Counted from the stretch's first letter, positions 14,836-23,891 are shown. The stretch is 37,584 bases of DNA from G020348385 sp964580235 (GCA_964580235.1 CAZOJY010000023.1:1-37584), one strand, 5' to 3'. The notes: generated by a model from the letters alone, not told the origin. Numbers and translations: made by a program.

Positions 14836-16071
14836 ATGACAAGGATTAAGTTTTTTATAGGCGCCGCATTTCTGTTGACTTTGTTGCCTCAGATGATACA
14901 AGCACAGAGCCAAGCTTATCAGGCCAAACAGCTTTATGAGCTGAAATGCGGCCGCTGCCATATGGCCTATGCCCCCCAGAAATTTTCCGCAAACGAGTGG
15001 AAAACCATATTGAAGGAAATGAGCCCCTTATCGGGATTGACCGAGGAAACCGAAAAATCCATCATGGGCTATTTGGAAGAGAATGCAGGGGAGAAAAAAA
15101 TCGGCGATCTTCCCACGGCTCCTGTTCTGGGAGGATATATTTATTCTGAATTTTTCTCATCCAAGTCTTCCACGGATACCTTCGATATCCATTACCTGAA
15201 TGTCAACCTGACCGGCCGGCTGCACGAGCGGATTTCCTACAGGGCGGAATTCGAATTCGAACACGGCGGGGGCGAAGCTGAACCGCCCTTTATCGAGCAG
15301 GCCTACATGGATGTTTGGTTTAAGCGCCACATGGCCCTCAGGATCGGGGCTATCTTGGCTCCGTTTAACCGGTTTGATGACTTTCATGCTCCTTTGGAAA
15401 ATGTGATGGTTACCCGACCTCAGGTGTCGCGAGAGATCGGTGTCAGTGCTTGGAAGGATGTGGGGATCAACTTCCATGGGAATCTATTCATCAACAGCAA
15501 TCTTCACCTGAATTATGATGTCTACATGATAAATGGATTAGGGAATGGAAGCCGTTTGAGAGGAAGCCGACAGTACCGGGACAACAATGATGCCAAAAGC
15601 TTCGGATACCGAATCAGCGGTGTTTTCCAGGATCGCTGGGAATTGGGGACCTCGCTCTACCATGGGGCCTGGGACGATGAGGGCATTTATGATGTGGATA
15701 TGCTTGGTTTTCATTTCCTTGGAAAGGCCGGTGATTTTAAGCTTTATGCCGAGTATGCCAGGGCCTTATCCGAAAATCCTGGGCAGAAGGATAAGGGAAA
15801 CATGGATGGTTATTTTATCCAGGGATCCTATTTATTCCTGGGAAAATTCAGGACGTCTGCCAGGTTTGGCAACCTGGATTACCTGGATTTGGGAAACCTG
15901 CTTGGCCGCAAACCCACCGATTATGACCGCACAATCCTTGCTCTTGGCCTCAACTATTATCTCACGAATTCAATCGTTTTTAAGGCTGAGTACGATTTTT
16001 ATTTCCCAGGGGAACGTGAAGAGGACAAAGACAAAAATCTCCTGGCTTTACAAGCGGCCGTCCGGTTTTAA
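14836..16071 (+). CDS. c-type cytochrome domain fused to an outer-membrane porin
   Basis: The 411-residue protein has a signal peptide (hydrophobic residues 6-22, Ala-Gln-Ala cleavage region). A mono-heme cytochrome c domain (about 27-85) follows, with Cys38-Gly-Arg-Cys41-His42 and Met62 in Lys-Glu-Met-Ser-Pro as a plausible sixth ligand. From about 97 to the end it is a beta-barrel with alternating aromatic strands, resembling phosphate-selective-porin-type proteins and ending in Arg-Phe. AAGGAG precedes the ATG by 7 bases. A heme domain at the mouth of an outer-membrane barrel is the layout of Cyc2 iron oxidases of similar length, but the Cyc2 heme-region signature is not seen. Electron passage across the outer membrane is the natural inference. 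No other c-type cytochromes are in the window. Confidence 0.82.
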   Translation: MTRIKFFIGAAFLLTLLPQMIQAQSQAYQAKQLYELKCGRCHMAYAPQKFSANEWKTILKEMSPLSGLTEETEKSIMGYLEENAGEKKIGDLPTAPVLGGYIYSEFFSSKSSTDTFDIHYLNVNLTGRLHERISYRAEFEFEHGGGEAEPPFIEQAYMDVWFKRHMALRIGAILAPFNRFDDFHAPLENVMVTRPQVSREIGVSAWKDVGINFHGNLFINSNLHLNYDVYMINGLGNGSRLRGSRQYRDNNDAKSFGYRISGVFQDRWELGTSLYHGAWDDEGIYDVDMLGFHFLGKAGDFKLYAEYARALSENPGQKDKGNMDGYFIQGSYLFLGKFRTSARFGNLDYLDLGNLLGRKPTDYDRTILALGLNYYLTNSIVFKAEYDFYFPGEREEDKDKNLLALQAAVRF

Positions 16072-16393
16072 CGCTGATGAAAACACAGCATTTTAAAGCA
16101 TTTTCAATCAGACGGCAGTTGCTATACTCATCGTAGCACAGATTCTATCATCACGTCCTAAATCAATGTATCATGAATACATCTTTTACCTGCGCTCAAG
16201 ATGCGTTGATAAATAAAAGCTGTATAAATCCACTTCAAACCATCTCCAAAAAGAAAATCGATTCGTTTATCACAACCTTATCATGTAAAAAATCAAAAGA
16301 GGCTCGTGCCGCTATCTTGTTTTCAATGGAGTTGACCGGTTCTTTTTGAATATGATAAGGTCATTTGGGTGAATTTATCCTAGAGGCATTAAA
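16072..16393 (+). other. Intergenic stretch with a distant 10-bp inverted repeat
   Basis: No gene is supported in these 322 bases. ACCTTATCAT (16275-16284) and ATGATAAGGT (16352-16361) are perfect inverted repeats 67 bases apart. The second lies 32 bases before the transporter start and next to a TTGACC (16332-16337). A long leader hairpin or paired operator is possible. Confidence 0.4.
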
Positions 16394-19114
16394 ATGAGAG
16401 AAAAATTCCTGATTAAATTAGCCCAATGGCATGCTTTTAATCCGTGGCGGATGTTTTTAGTTGTGTTATTGCTTACGGTGCTTTTTGCCGCCTTTGCTAG
16501 CCGGTTGAGCTTGACCATGCGCTGGTCAGACCTGCTGCCATCCGGCGATCAACGGACTATTCAGTTCAACAAGATCATCGATGAGTTTGTCTCCGCTACG
16601 AGTCTTGTTGTTGTTGTTCAAGGGGAAGAGGACCGGATCAAGACCTTTGCTGATGCCCTAGCGCCGAAAATTTTGGAGGCGAGAGATCCAGACAATAGGG
16701 ACAAGATGTTGTTCAAGCGCGTAGATTATAAAACCGAGACCAATTTTTTAAAAAACCACGGTTTGGTGTTGATAAAAAAAGACGATTTGGAAAATCTCAA
16801 AGATGTTTATACAGATCCCAATCTTGACGGCCTTTTGTTCAACCTAAACAATTCGATGGAAAAGGAATATGTTGGCAAAGAGGAATCCATTTCCACGCGG
16901 GAGAAGGAAGATGGGGCGGTGTATTTTCTTGATGGTATCCAAGAGCTCGTTATGGCTCTCGAGGAAGCGGCCGCGGGAGCAGACTTTACCGAAGGAGATG
17001 TCCAGAAAGTCGCGGATAAGCTCCTGATCGGCGAGCCCTATTTTCTCTCCTATGACGAGAAGGCCCTCATTTTGAATGTCATTCCCAATTTCACTATGAT
17101 GGACACCCATTACCTGGTCGTCGGGACCGATACTGCGCAGGAGATCGTTGACGGCCTGCTGACTGACTTTCCGGATGTCCAGGCTGGTCTGACCGGGTTT
17201 GTTGCCGTGGGGCGGGATGAGATGGTTTATTCGGAGAAAAGCCTGGGTTATACAACATTTATTGCCATCATTGCCATATTAATCCTCCTGATGATTTCTT
17301 TCCGCATGTGGGTGGCTCCTGTGCTCGCTTTGACGAGTCTTCTGGTGGGTCTGGTATGGGCTGTGGGAATGGCAGCTCTTGTCGTGGGGCAGTTGAACAT
17401 CATGACACAGATGATGGCGGTGATCCTTCTGGGTTTGGGGATCGACTTTTCCATCCATCTTATTTCTGGATTTACCGAAAGGCGGGCCGCAGGAGACAGC
17501 ATCGCTGATTCGATGGAGGCCACTTTTATCAAAAGCGGAAAAGGCATCATCACAGGTGCTTTAACGACAGCCTGTGCTTTCTTGACTTTGGTGATCAGTC
17601 ATTCCCGCGGCATGAAAGAGATGGGACTCGTCACAGGAACTGGTTTGCTGGCCATCCTTTTTGCCACAATGCTTTTTTTACCGACTCTTCTGGTTTTCAG
17701 AGAGCGGCGTCTGGAAAGGAAAAGAGAAAAAGGAAAAGAGAAAAGGAATTTCGTCCAGAGAGATATCTCTTTTCGATTTATGGGAAACCTGACGATCTGG
17801 TTCAGCAGGCATTATATTTTTACGATTGCGGGTTCTGTGGTGATAACCGCCCTGCTCGTTTTATCGGCCACAAAGATCACGTTTGACCATAATTACATGA
17901 ACATCGAGGCCAAGGGGTTGACCTCCATCACACTGCAGGATACGGTGCTTGAGAAATTCGATTTGAGCATGGATTATGCCCTGGTTTTGACGGATGATGT
18001 CGATCAGTCCCGCTCCTTTGTAAAGAAATACAAAGAGCTGGGTTCGGTGGCCATCACCGAGGACATATCGCTCTACCTCCCTTCCAAAGAGGAACAGGAA
18101 GAACGAATTCCCCATATTTTGGAGATACTAAATAAAATTAAAACCGCGGAAATCAGAGATGCCGCCCTTCCAAATGTTTTAAAGAGGATTAAAGAGGAAA
18201 TTGCACGTTTGGAAATGAACGTGATGGAAATGCAGGATATGGCTTTCATTGGTGGACAGGACGAGGTCGATAACAAATGCAAGGAAATTGTCGGAGATCC
18301 TGACAATCCGGATTCCAAAAATATGTTTCGGGATTTGCTGCAAGTTTTGGAGGCAGATGAAGCTCGGGCGGCGGGTGGATTTTTGGACCTTAATCGAAAA
18401 TTCGCCCCTTATTTCAAACAATCGGTGATACAGATGGGAACCACGGATCCCATTCGTCTGGGGGATCTGCCCGATTCCATATTGGACCGCTACAGCAATT
18501 CAAGGCGCGATCAATTTTTGGTGACGGTATTTCCAGCCAGAAACATCTGGCAGGACAAGAACTTTTTGGACAGGTTTGTGGATGATTTGGAAAAAGTCAG
18601 CGACAGGGCGACGGGCATGGCTCCGGTATTCCAGGCATTGATCCAAATCATCGGGAGGGATGGAAGGAATGCTGTGCTGTTGACCCTGGTCATTGTTTTT
18701 GTGCTTCTTGTTATAGATTTTCGCAGTCCCCGCTTGGCTTTGATGGCCATGATTCCCCTGGCTTGTGGTATTTTTTGGATGGTCGGATTGATGCACGCCG
18801 TTGGCATGCAGATTACGGTGATGAATGTCATGGGGTTGCCGCTTATCGTCGGGATCGGTATCGACGACGGTGTTCATATCATTCACAGGTGGAAAAAGGA
18901 AGGCAAAGGGAAAGTGCGGATTATCTTTTCGAGCACGGGCAAGGCCATTCTTTTGACCTCTCTGACAACGATGCTGGCCTTTGGATCGCTGGTCTTTTCC
19001 ATCTGGAGGGGATTCGGGCATCTGGGAGGTGCACTTTTCCTGGGGGTCGGAGCCTGTTTCCTGACGACTGTTTTGGGTCTCTCCGGCCTGATCGGGCTCA
19101 GCGAGCGGAAATAG
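16394..19114 (+). CDS. RND-superfamily transporter, MMPL/sterol-sensing type
   Basis: This 906-residue inner-membrane protein has the duplicated MMPL layout. One TM (about 18-36), a large periplasmic loop (to about 283) and five TMs (about 285-435) are followed by a second copy with a TM near 472-490, a loop to about 757 and five TMs to the end. Intramembrane motifs Gly-Leu-Gly-Ile-Asp-Phe-Ser-Ile-His and Gly-Ile-Gly-Ile-Asp-Asp-Gly-Val-His occupy the proton-relay helices of both halves. Such proteins export lipids, hopanoids or other hydrophobic cargo using the proton gradient. No membrane-fusion protein or outer-membrane channel is adjacent, which fits MMPL rather than tripartite RND pumps. 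AGAGG lies 8 bases upstream of the ATG. Cargo unknown. Confidence 0.88.
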   Translation: MREKFLIKLAQWHAFNPWRMFLVVLLLTVLFAAFASRLSLTMRWSDLLPSGDQRTIQFNKIIDEFVSATSLVVVVQGEEDRIKTFADALAPKILEARDPDNRDKMLFKRVDYKTETNFLKNHGLVLIKKDDLENLKDVYTDPNLDGLLFNLNNSMEKEYVGKEESISTREKEDGAVYFLDGIQELVMALEEAAAGADFTEGDVQKVADKLLIGEPYFLSYDEKALILNVIPNFTMMDTHYLVVGTDTAQEIVDGLLTDFPDVQAGLTGFVAVGRDEMVYSEKSLGYTTFIAIIAILILLMISFRMWVAPVLALTSLLVGLVWAVGMAALVVGQLNIMTQMMAVILLGLGIDFSIHLISGFTERRAAGDSIADSMEATFIKSGKGIITGALTTACAFLTLVISHSRGMKEMGLVTGTGLLAILFATMLFLPTLLVFRERRLERKREKGKEKRNFVQRDISFRFMGNLTIWFSRHYIFTIAGSVVITALLVLSATKITFDHNYMNIEAKGLTSITLQDTVLEKFDLSMDYALVLTDDVDQSRSFVKKYKELGSVAITEDISLYLPSKEEQEERIPHILEILNKIKTAEIRDAALPNVLKRIKEEIARLEMNVMEMQDMAFIGGQDEVDNKCKEIVGDPDNPDSKNMFRDLLQVLEADEARAAGGFLDLNRKFAPYFKQSVIQMGTTDPIRLGDLPDSILDRYSNSRRDQFLVTVFPARNIWQDKNFLDRFVDDLEKVSDRATGMAPVFQALIQIIGRDGRNAVLLTLVIVFVLLVIDFRSPRLALMAMIPLACGIFWMVGLMHAVGMQITVMNVMGLPLIVGIGIDDGVHIIHRWKKEGKGKVRIIFSSTGKAILLTSLTTMLAFGSLVFSIWRGFGHLGGALFLGVGACFLTTVLGLSGLIGLSERK

Positions 19115-19224
19115 CCTTGCCTGCTCGCCTTTAGATAGCTTTTTTATCAGTTTGTCCGAATAATTCATGACAAGGGCATAAATTGTAGCGGTTTTGGCAG
19201 TATCTCCTCCCTAACAGGAAATTT

Positions 19225-19260
19225 TTGACTCTGCTTTATTCTTGTGATAATAGCTATAAT
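19225..19260 (+). promoter_or_regulatory. Promoter region of the S9 peptidase gene
   Basis: TTGACT (19225-19230) is followed by GATAAT (19246-19251) after 15 bases and by a perfect TATAAT (19255-19260) after 24. One of these probably serves as -10; spacing is not ideal for either. The leader would be about 45 bases. Confidence 0.4.
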
Positions 19261-19311
19261 TTCGGATGTGATTGATGGTGAGTAAGGTTTGTCTCTAAAA
19301 AGGAGCAAAAA

Positions 19312-22059
19312 ATGAAAAGAAATCTTTCTTTATGGGCATTTCTACTGCTGTTGGTCCTGCCGGCTGTGCTGTTGGCTGGTCAGGCTGAGAAAAAAATCCT
19401 GACACTGGATGATTATCCAAAATGGAAACATATTCAGGAGGTGGCGATTTCAGACAACGGCGATTGGATCACCTACGGGTACCGGCCCAACGGCGGAGAT
19501 GTCACTTTGTATATCAAGAGTTTGGAGACCGGGAAGATTTATGATATCGCTGTCGGTTCTGATCCCAAAATTTCCGGCGATTCCCGCTGGGCAGGTTACA
19601 AAATTAGCCCTGCAAAAGAAGAAGCAAAAAAATTGCGGAAAGAAAAAAAGCCGGTGATGACGAAGGTGGAGCTGCTGGATCTGAACTCAGGTGAGAAAGT
19701 GACGTATGCCAATGCATCGTCGTTCGTCTTTTCGAAAGATTCCGGATTTTTTGCGGTCAAGAAAGATAAAGCGGATAAAAAGGCCAAACATAACGGCACC
19801 GATCTGGTGCTCCGCAATTTAAAGACGGGATTGGATTTGAACATCGGGAATGTGGGGAGTTTTCTTTTTAATCATGATGGGACCATGCTGGCCTACACGA
19901 TCGATGCGGACAAGAAGGCGGGAAACGGCGTTTACGTTTTGATATTGAAAAGCGGGGCCATCCGTCCGCTCGATTCAGGGGAGGCGGATTATGCGCAGCT
20001 CACCTGGGATGACAACGGGCGCAAAGCTTTGCCTGGTTTTCAAAAAGGAAGCGCCCTGGCCGTGCTGAAAGGGAAAAAGCCGGAAAAGTCTGTCCAGAAA
20101 GAAAACCGGTTGCTGATTTTTAGGGATTTGGGAAGCGGTAAACCTGAAATGATCACTTACAACCCTGCCGATGACAAAGATTTTCCCGAGGGAATGGTCC
20201 TGAGCGAAAAGGGGGAGTTGACCTGGAGTGAGGACAGCTCCCGGATTTATTGCGGCATCAAAGAACAGGAGCCGGAACCCGAGAAGAGCGATGAACCGGT
20301 GGCCAACGTGGATGTGTGGCACTGGAAGGATGAACGCCTTCAATCGGTCCAGATGGTTCAGGCGGACAGGGACAGGCGATTCACCTATCGATCGGTCTTT
20401 CTTTTAAAAAAGGAGCAGTTCATACCTTTGACCGATGAAGCCATGCGGACGATCGACATCCCCAGGACAGGCAAGTGGGCTGTGGGGCGGGATAATAAAA
20501 AATACAGGACTGATGTCAACCGGGGACGTTCCACCGCTGATTACTATCGAATAGATCTTGATACCGGCAAACGCACACTGATCATTAAAGAACTGCCTGT
20601 GAGAATGGGACTTGATCCAAACGGACGGTATTTCCTATATTTTAAAGGCCACCATTTCTGGGTGTATAATATGGAAAAAGCGCAGCACACAAACATCTCT
20701 GATAAAGCCCCTGTCAGCTTTGTAAATGTGGATATGGACATTCCGACCGATGAGCGGCCGTGGGGAGTTGCGGGTTGGACAAAGGATGGAAAAGGACTCG
20801 TCGTATACCATAAATACGATGTTTGGATGCTGAGTTTGGATGGGAGTCAGGCTCAAAATCTCACCAAAGGGCGCGGGGATGAACAAGAAATCCGGTTCCG
20901 GTATGTGCGATTGAATCCGGAGGAACGGTTTCTGGATATGTCAAAGCCGCTTCTATTGTCGGCCTATGGGGAATGGACAAAAAAAGCCGGGTATTTTCAT
21001 CTGAAGCCTGGCGGCGTCTTGGAAGAGCTGGTCTATGATGATGTGATGTTCGGTCGGCGGATTCTGAAAGCAAAAAAGGCGGATAAGATCTTGTATACAC
21101 GGGAGACTTTTGTGGATTTCCCGGATTATTATGTCAGCGGCACCCGGTTTCAGAATCCGGTTAAGGTGACAGATGCCAATCCCCAGCAGAAGGAATACGC
21201 CTGGGGGCGGCGTATTCTGATCGATTATGAAAACAGCCGGGGAGTGAAGCTTCAGGCGACCCTGACGCTGCCGGCCGGGTATGTGGACGGAAAAAAATAC
21301 CCTATGCTGGTTTATTTTTACGAAAAGATGTCGCAGCGCCACCACAATTACTCGATGCCCACCTATGACGACCGTCCGCACATGTCTTTGTACGCGAGTG
21401 ATGGTTATCTCGTGTTGATGCCGGATATCGTGTACATCACAGGAAAACCCGGCTCATCCGCGTTGGACTGTGTCAGCGCGGCTGTCCATAAAGTGATTGA
21501 ACTTGGATTTGCTGATCCAGAGCACATCGGTCTCCAGGGCCACAGCTGGGGCGGCTACGAGTCCTCTTTTATCGTGACCCAGACAGACTTGTTTGCCTGC
21601 GTGGTGACGGGCGCACCGTTAACTAACCTTCCCAGCATGTACAACATTTTGTACAAAAGAACCGGGAACACAAATCAAGGGATCATAGAAACGAGCCAGG
21701 GAAGATTTGGAAAGGATGTGTATCCGATGAAAGACCTGGATCTTTATGTCAGCCAGTCACCCATGCATCATGCGGGCAATATCACGACACCTTTCATGAT
21801 TCTGCACGGCACTGAGGATGGGGCTGTGGATTGGAACCAGGGTCTGGAATTTTACAATGCTGCCAGACGGCTGGGCAAAAAAGTCATTCTGCTGTCCTAT
21901 CCAGGGGAACCGCATCATTTGAGAAAAGAGGAGAATCAGAAGGATTTTCTGCGCCGGATGAAACAGTATTTCGACCATTACCTAAAAGGGAAACCAGCGC
22001 CGGACTGGATGACCAACGGCATTCCCTACCTTAAAAAGAAATACAAAGATAAAAAATAA
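19312..22059 (+). CDS. Exported S9-family (prolyl oligopeptidase-type) serine peptidase
   Basis: The 915-residue protein has a signal peptide (hydrophobic residues 8-22, then Ala-Gly-Gln). A long N-terminal propeller with lysine-rich insertions (about 30-620) precedes a C-terminal alpha/beta-hydrolase domain (about 640-900). The catalytic triad is visible: Ser745 in Gly-His-Ser-Trp-Gly-Gly, Asp836 in Gly-Thr-Glu-Asp-Gly, and His868 (or 869) in Gly-Glu-Pro-His-His. It probably cleaves short peptides in the periplasm. At 915 residues it is longer than typical prolyl oligopeptidases (about 700) and closer to large secreted S9 proteins. AAGGAG lies 7 bases before the ATG. It stands alone behind its own promoter. 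Confidence 0.9.
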   Translation: MKRNLSLWAFLLLLVLPAVLLAGQAEKKILTLDDYPKWKHIQEVAISDNGDWITYGYRPNGGDVTLYIKSLETGKIYDIAVGSDPKISGDSRWAGYKISPAKEEAKKLRKEKKPVMTKVELLDLNSGEKVTYANASSFVFSKDSGFFAVKKDKADKKAKHNGTDLVLRNLKTGLDLNIGNVGSFLFNHDGTMLAYTIDADKKAGNGVYVLILKSGAIRPLDSGEADYAQLTWDDNGRKALPGFQKGSALAVLKGKKPEKSVQKENRLLIFRDLGSGKPEMITYNPADDKDFPEGMVLSEKGELTWSEDSSRIYCGIKEQEPEPEKSDEPVANVDVWHWKDERLQSVQMVQADRDRRFTYRSVFLLKKEQFIPLTDEAMRTIDIPRTGKWAVGRDNKKYRTDVNRGRSTADYYRIDLDTGKRTLIIKELPVRMGLDPNGRYFLYFKGHHFWVYNMEKAQHTNISDKAPVSFVNVDMDIPTDERPWGVAGWTKDGKGLVVYHKYDVWMLSLDGSQAQNLTKGRGDEQEIRFRYVRLNPEERFLDMSKPLLLSAYGEWTKKAGYFHLKPGGVLEELVYDDVMFGRRILKAKKADKILYTRETFVDFPDYYVSGTRFQNPVKVTDANPQQKEYAWGRRILIDYENSRGVKLQATLTLPAGYVDGKKYPMLVYFYEKMSQRHHNYSMPTYDDRPHMSLYASDGYLVLMPDIVYITGKPGSSALDCVSAAVHKVIELGFADPEHIGLQGHSWGGYESSFIVTQTDLFACVVTGAPLTNLPSMYNILYKRTGNTNQGIIETSQGRFGKDVYPMKDLDLYVSQSPMHHAGNITTPFMILHGTEDGAVDWNQGLEFYNAARRLGKKVILLSYPGEPHHLRKEENQKDFLRRMKQYFDHYLKGKPAPDWMTNGIPYLKKKYKDKK

Positions 22060-22073
22060 TACTTAATTGGGGA

Positions 22074-22160
22074 CAGGATACGTTTTCACCAATTTTTTTA
22101 TGACCCATGAATATCGTTCCATCAAATTATGTCATTATAATTAGGTGAAAACGTATCCTG
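22074..22160. repeat. 17-bp inverted repeat (REP/MITE-like hairpin or IS left end)
   Basis: CAGGATACGTTTTCACC (22074-22090) and its exact complement (22144-22160) enclose 53 A/T-rich bases. The 9-mer AATTGGGGA (22065-22073) precedes it and TATCCTGAT (22154-22162) overlaps its end. Both 9-mers recur in the same order at 23278-23286 and 23301-23309, beyond the transposase. It lies 15 bases after the S9 stop and could also act as a terminator for that gene. Confidence 0.7.
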
Positions 22161-22238
22161 ATAATCATCTAGAAGGGAAAGACTTCCTTCAAAATCATTA
22201 GTGTATTGTAGTATTTTTTCAAGGAAGGAGGTTATCAA

Positions 22239-23255
22239 ATGAGATATTATGCAGGTTTGGATCTTCATTCGAACGACACTTATCTGGGAATCCTGGATGC
22301 GAAAGGCACCAAGGTCTATAAGGCCAAGGTGCAAAATCATCTTCAAATGATTCTCAATGTTTTAGAACCGTATCAAAAATCAATCGTAGGAGCGGTTGTG
22401 GAGTCAACTTTCAACTGGTACTGGCTAGTGGATGGATTGATGGAAGAGAACTATAAAGTCCATCTGGCTAATCCAGCGGCAATCAAACAGTATGAAGGCC
22501 TCAAACACACCAATGATTACGATGACGCTTTTTATCTGGCAGACTTATTGAGATTAGCTCTTCTTAAAGAGGGTTATATCTACCCGAAAAAAGAAAGAGC
22601 CATAAGAGATCTTCTTAGAAAACGCATGATGCTGGTGCGCCACAGAACAAGCCATATCCTCAGCTTCCAGAACCTCTATAATCGGGAGAAGGGATCTAAG
22701 TACACGAGCAATGATGTCAAAAGGCTTAGGGAGGAAAATATAGAGACCCTTTTCTCAGACGAATATGTGTGTCTCTCTGCCCAAGCCAATATCTCGATCG
22801 TTAACTTCTTAGAAAAAAAGATAAAAGAATTAGAGAGAGCTGTCCTCAGTTTCATGCAAGTGCTTCCTGAGTTTGTAAAGTTAAAAACCGTTACAGGAAT
22901 AGGAGACATCCTGGCACTGACCATTGCCCTTGAGACAGGAGATATCCGCCGTTTCCCAAAAGTCGGCAACTATGCCTCCTATTGCCGATGTGTGAGCAGT
23001 CAAAGACTCTCGAACGAGAAAAAGAAAGGGGAGAATAACCGCAAAAACGGAAATAAATACCTTGGTTGGGCTTTTGTGGAAGCCGCCAACTTCGCCAAAC
23101 GCTACTGCCCCTATGCCAAAAGCTTCTATAACCGCAAACTCGCAAAGACTAACAAGATCGTGGCCATCAAAGCTCTAGCCCATAAACTGGCCAGAGCCTC
23201 TTACTTCGTTATTCGGGATAGGGTCGACTACAACCCAAAAAAGGCATTCGGATAA
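22239..23255 (+). CDS. IS110-family transposase
   Basis: The 338-residue protein is full length for the family. The N-terminal RuvC-like DEDD domain shows Asp8 (Gly-Leu-Asp-Leu-His), Glu55 (Val-Val-Glu-Ser-Thr) and Asp93/Asp96 (Thr-Asn-Asp-Tyr-Asp-Asp-Ala). The C-terminal Tnp-20 domain shows Thr-Gly-Ile-Gly near 222-225 and the catalytic serine region at Ser253/Ser254, followed by Lys-Asn-Gly-Asn-Lys-Tyr-Leu. Such enzymes insert using an element-encoded guide (bridge/seek) RNA. GGAGG lies 6 bases before the ATG. AAGGAAG (22221-22227) upstream can pair with CTTCCTT (22183-22189), which may limit translation. The gene appears intact. Confidence 0.93.
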   Translation: MRYYAGLDLHSNDTYLGILDAKGTKVYKAKVQNHLQMILNVLEPYQKSIVGAVVESTFNWYWLVDGLMEENYKVHLANPAAIKQYEGLKHTNDYDDAFYLADLLRLALLKEGYIYPKKERAIRDLLRKRMMLVRHRTSHILSFQNLYNREKGSKYTSNDVKRLREENIETLFSDEYVCLSAQANISIVNFLEKKIKELERAVLSFMQVLPEFVKLKTVTGIGDILALTIALETGDIRRFPKVGNYASYCRCVSSQRLSNEKKKGENNRKNGNKYLGWAFVEAANFAKRYCPYAKSFYNRKLAKTNKIVAIKALAHKLARASYFVIRDRVDYNPKKAFG

Positions 23256-23259
23256 AACC

Positions 23260-23326
23260 GGTTGCGGCAGCGAACCAAATTGGGGATTGGCTAAAACCAT
23301 TATCCTGATTGGAACCTGCCGCAACC
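23260..23326 (+). ncRNA. Hairpin downstream of the transposase, candidate bridge/seek RNA part
   Basis: GGTTGCGGCAG (23260-23270) and CTGCCGCAACC (23316-23326) make a perfect 11-bp basal stem starting 5 bases after the transposase stop. Inside is a wide internal loop and a small apical stem (TGG/CCA). The loop strands carry AATTGGGGA (23278-23286) and TATCCTGAT (23301-23309), the same 9-mers found at the left flank. Guide RNAs of IS110/IS1111 elements expose element-matching segments in internal loops, so this is a plausible candidate. It could instead be a terminator-like or repeat-derived hairpin. Strand is assumed. Confidence 0.4.
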
Positions 23327-23342
23327 AATAAAAGGTAGAACG

Positions 23343-23888
23343 TTGAGTAACTCTTTTGCCCATATCATGAGCCACCAGGGACTGGACTCAGAGCCACAGG
23401 TGTCTGTCACCACATACCCTTTGGACATGGTATGGTACCGATCATTTTCTGGGGCACTTCACAGTGCCAGGGGCAACCTATTGCCTAGATCCATATGGGT
23501 GTCTGGTGCAGAGAGCAATCTGGAGTTCCCGAATGGCGAGTGGCGGGTGAGACAAATAGCTGTTCATGGAGATTTCGTCTATCTCACGCAGGACTACAAA
23601 ACCTGCAAGGTGATCGATGTATCCGATCCGGAGAATCCGTCCGAGGTGACATCCTTTGAAACCTACTATCCCGTCAACCTGGCCATCTCCGGGAATCTCC
23701 TGTTCGTTTCCGATTGGCTGTTGGGACTGAGGGTGATGGATATTTCAAATCCGGCCAACGTGATTCTTGTCGATTTATTGAATGAGATGTCAGGTGTGTG
23801 GGGAGTCGAGATCAAAGAAAACAGGATCTATCTTGTCAACCGAGATTCCGGCTTCGTCATTCTGGAGTACAAGCGGCCCGGCATGTAG
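23343..23888 (+). pseudogene. 3' remnant of an LVIVD-repeat propeller gene
   Basis: The frame encodes about 181 residues with no credible start: it is open upstream into the IS flank, and the nominal TTG lacks a ribosome site. The first 65 residues match nothing recognisable. The rest contains about three LVIVD-type units, such as Cys-Lys-Val-Ile-Asp-Val-Ser-Asp-Pro and Leu-Arg-Val-Met-Asp-Ile-Ser-Asn-Pro, each a blade of a secreted propeller. A complete family member would be longer with a signal peptide. The missing 5' part is not on the other side of the insertion sequence, so a deletion or rearrangement accompanied or followed the insertion. Confidence 0.6.
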
Positions 23889-23891
23889 ACG

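Larger units (their letters stand above)
22060..23330 (+). mobile_element. IS110-family insertion sequence (ends approximate)
   Basis: The element is defined by the transposase at 22239-23255 and structured non-coding flanks of about 180 and 75 bases. IS110-family elements lack the classical terminal inverted repeats and target duplications, so exact ends cannot be set from one copy. The limits given enclose the shared 9-mers AATTGGGGA and TATCCTGAT on both sides. Confidence 0.55.

Noticed and set aside
18500..19168. 222-residue minus-strand frame
   Set aside because: It is antisense to the C-terminal part of the MMPL transporter, with low-complexity polar composition.
20953..21381. 142-residue minus-strand frame
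   Set aside because: It is antisense within the S9 peptidase gene, with no motif or ribosome site.
22060..23888. Composite transposon or genomic island
   Set aside because: Only one transposase and no second element, integrase or tRNA edge is present.
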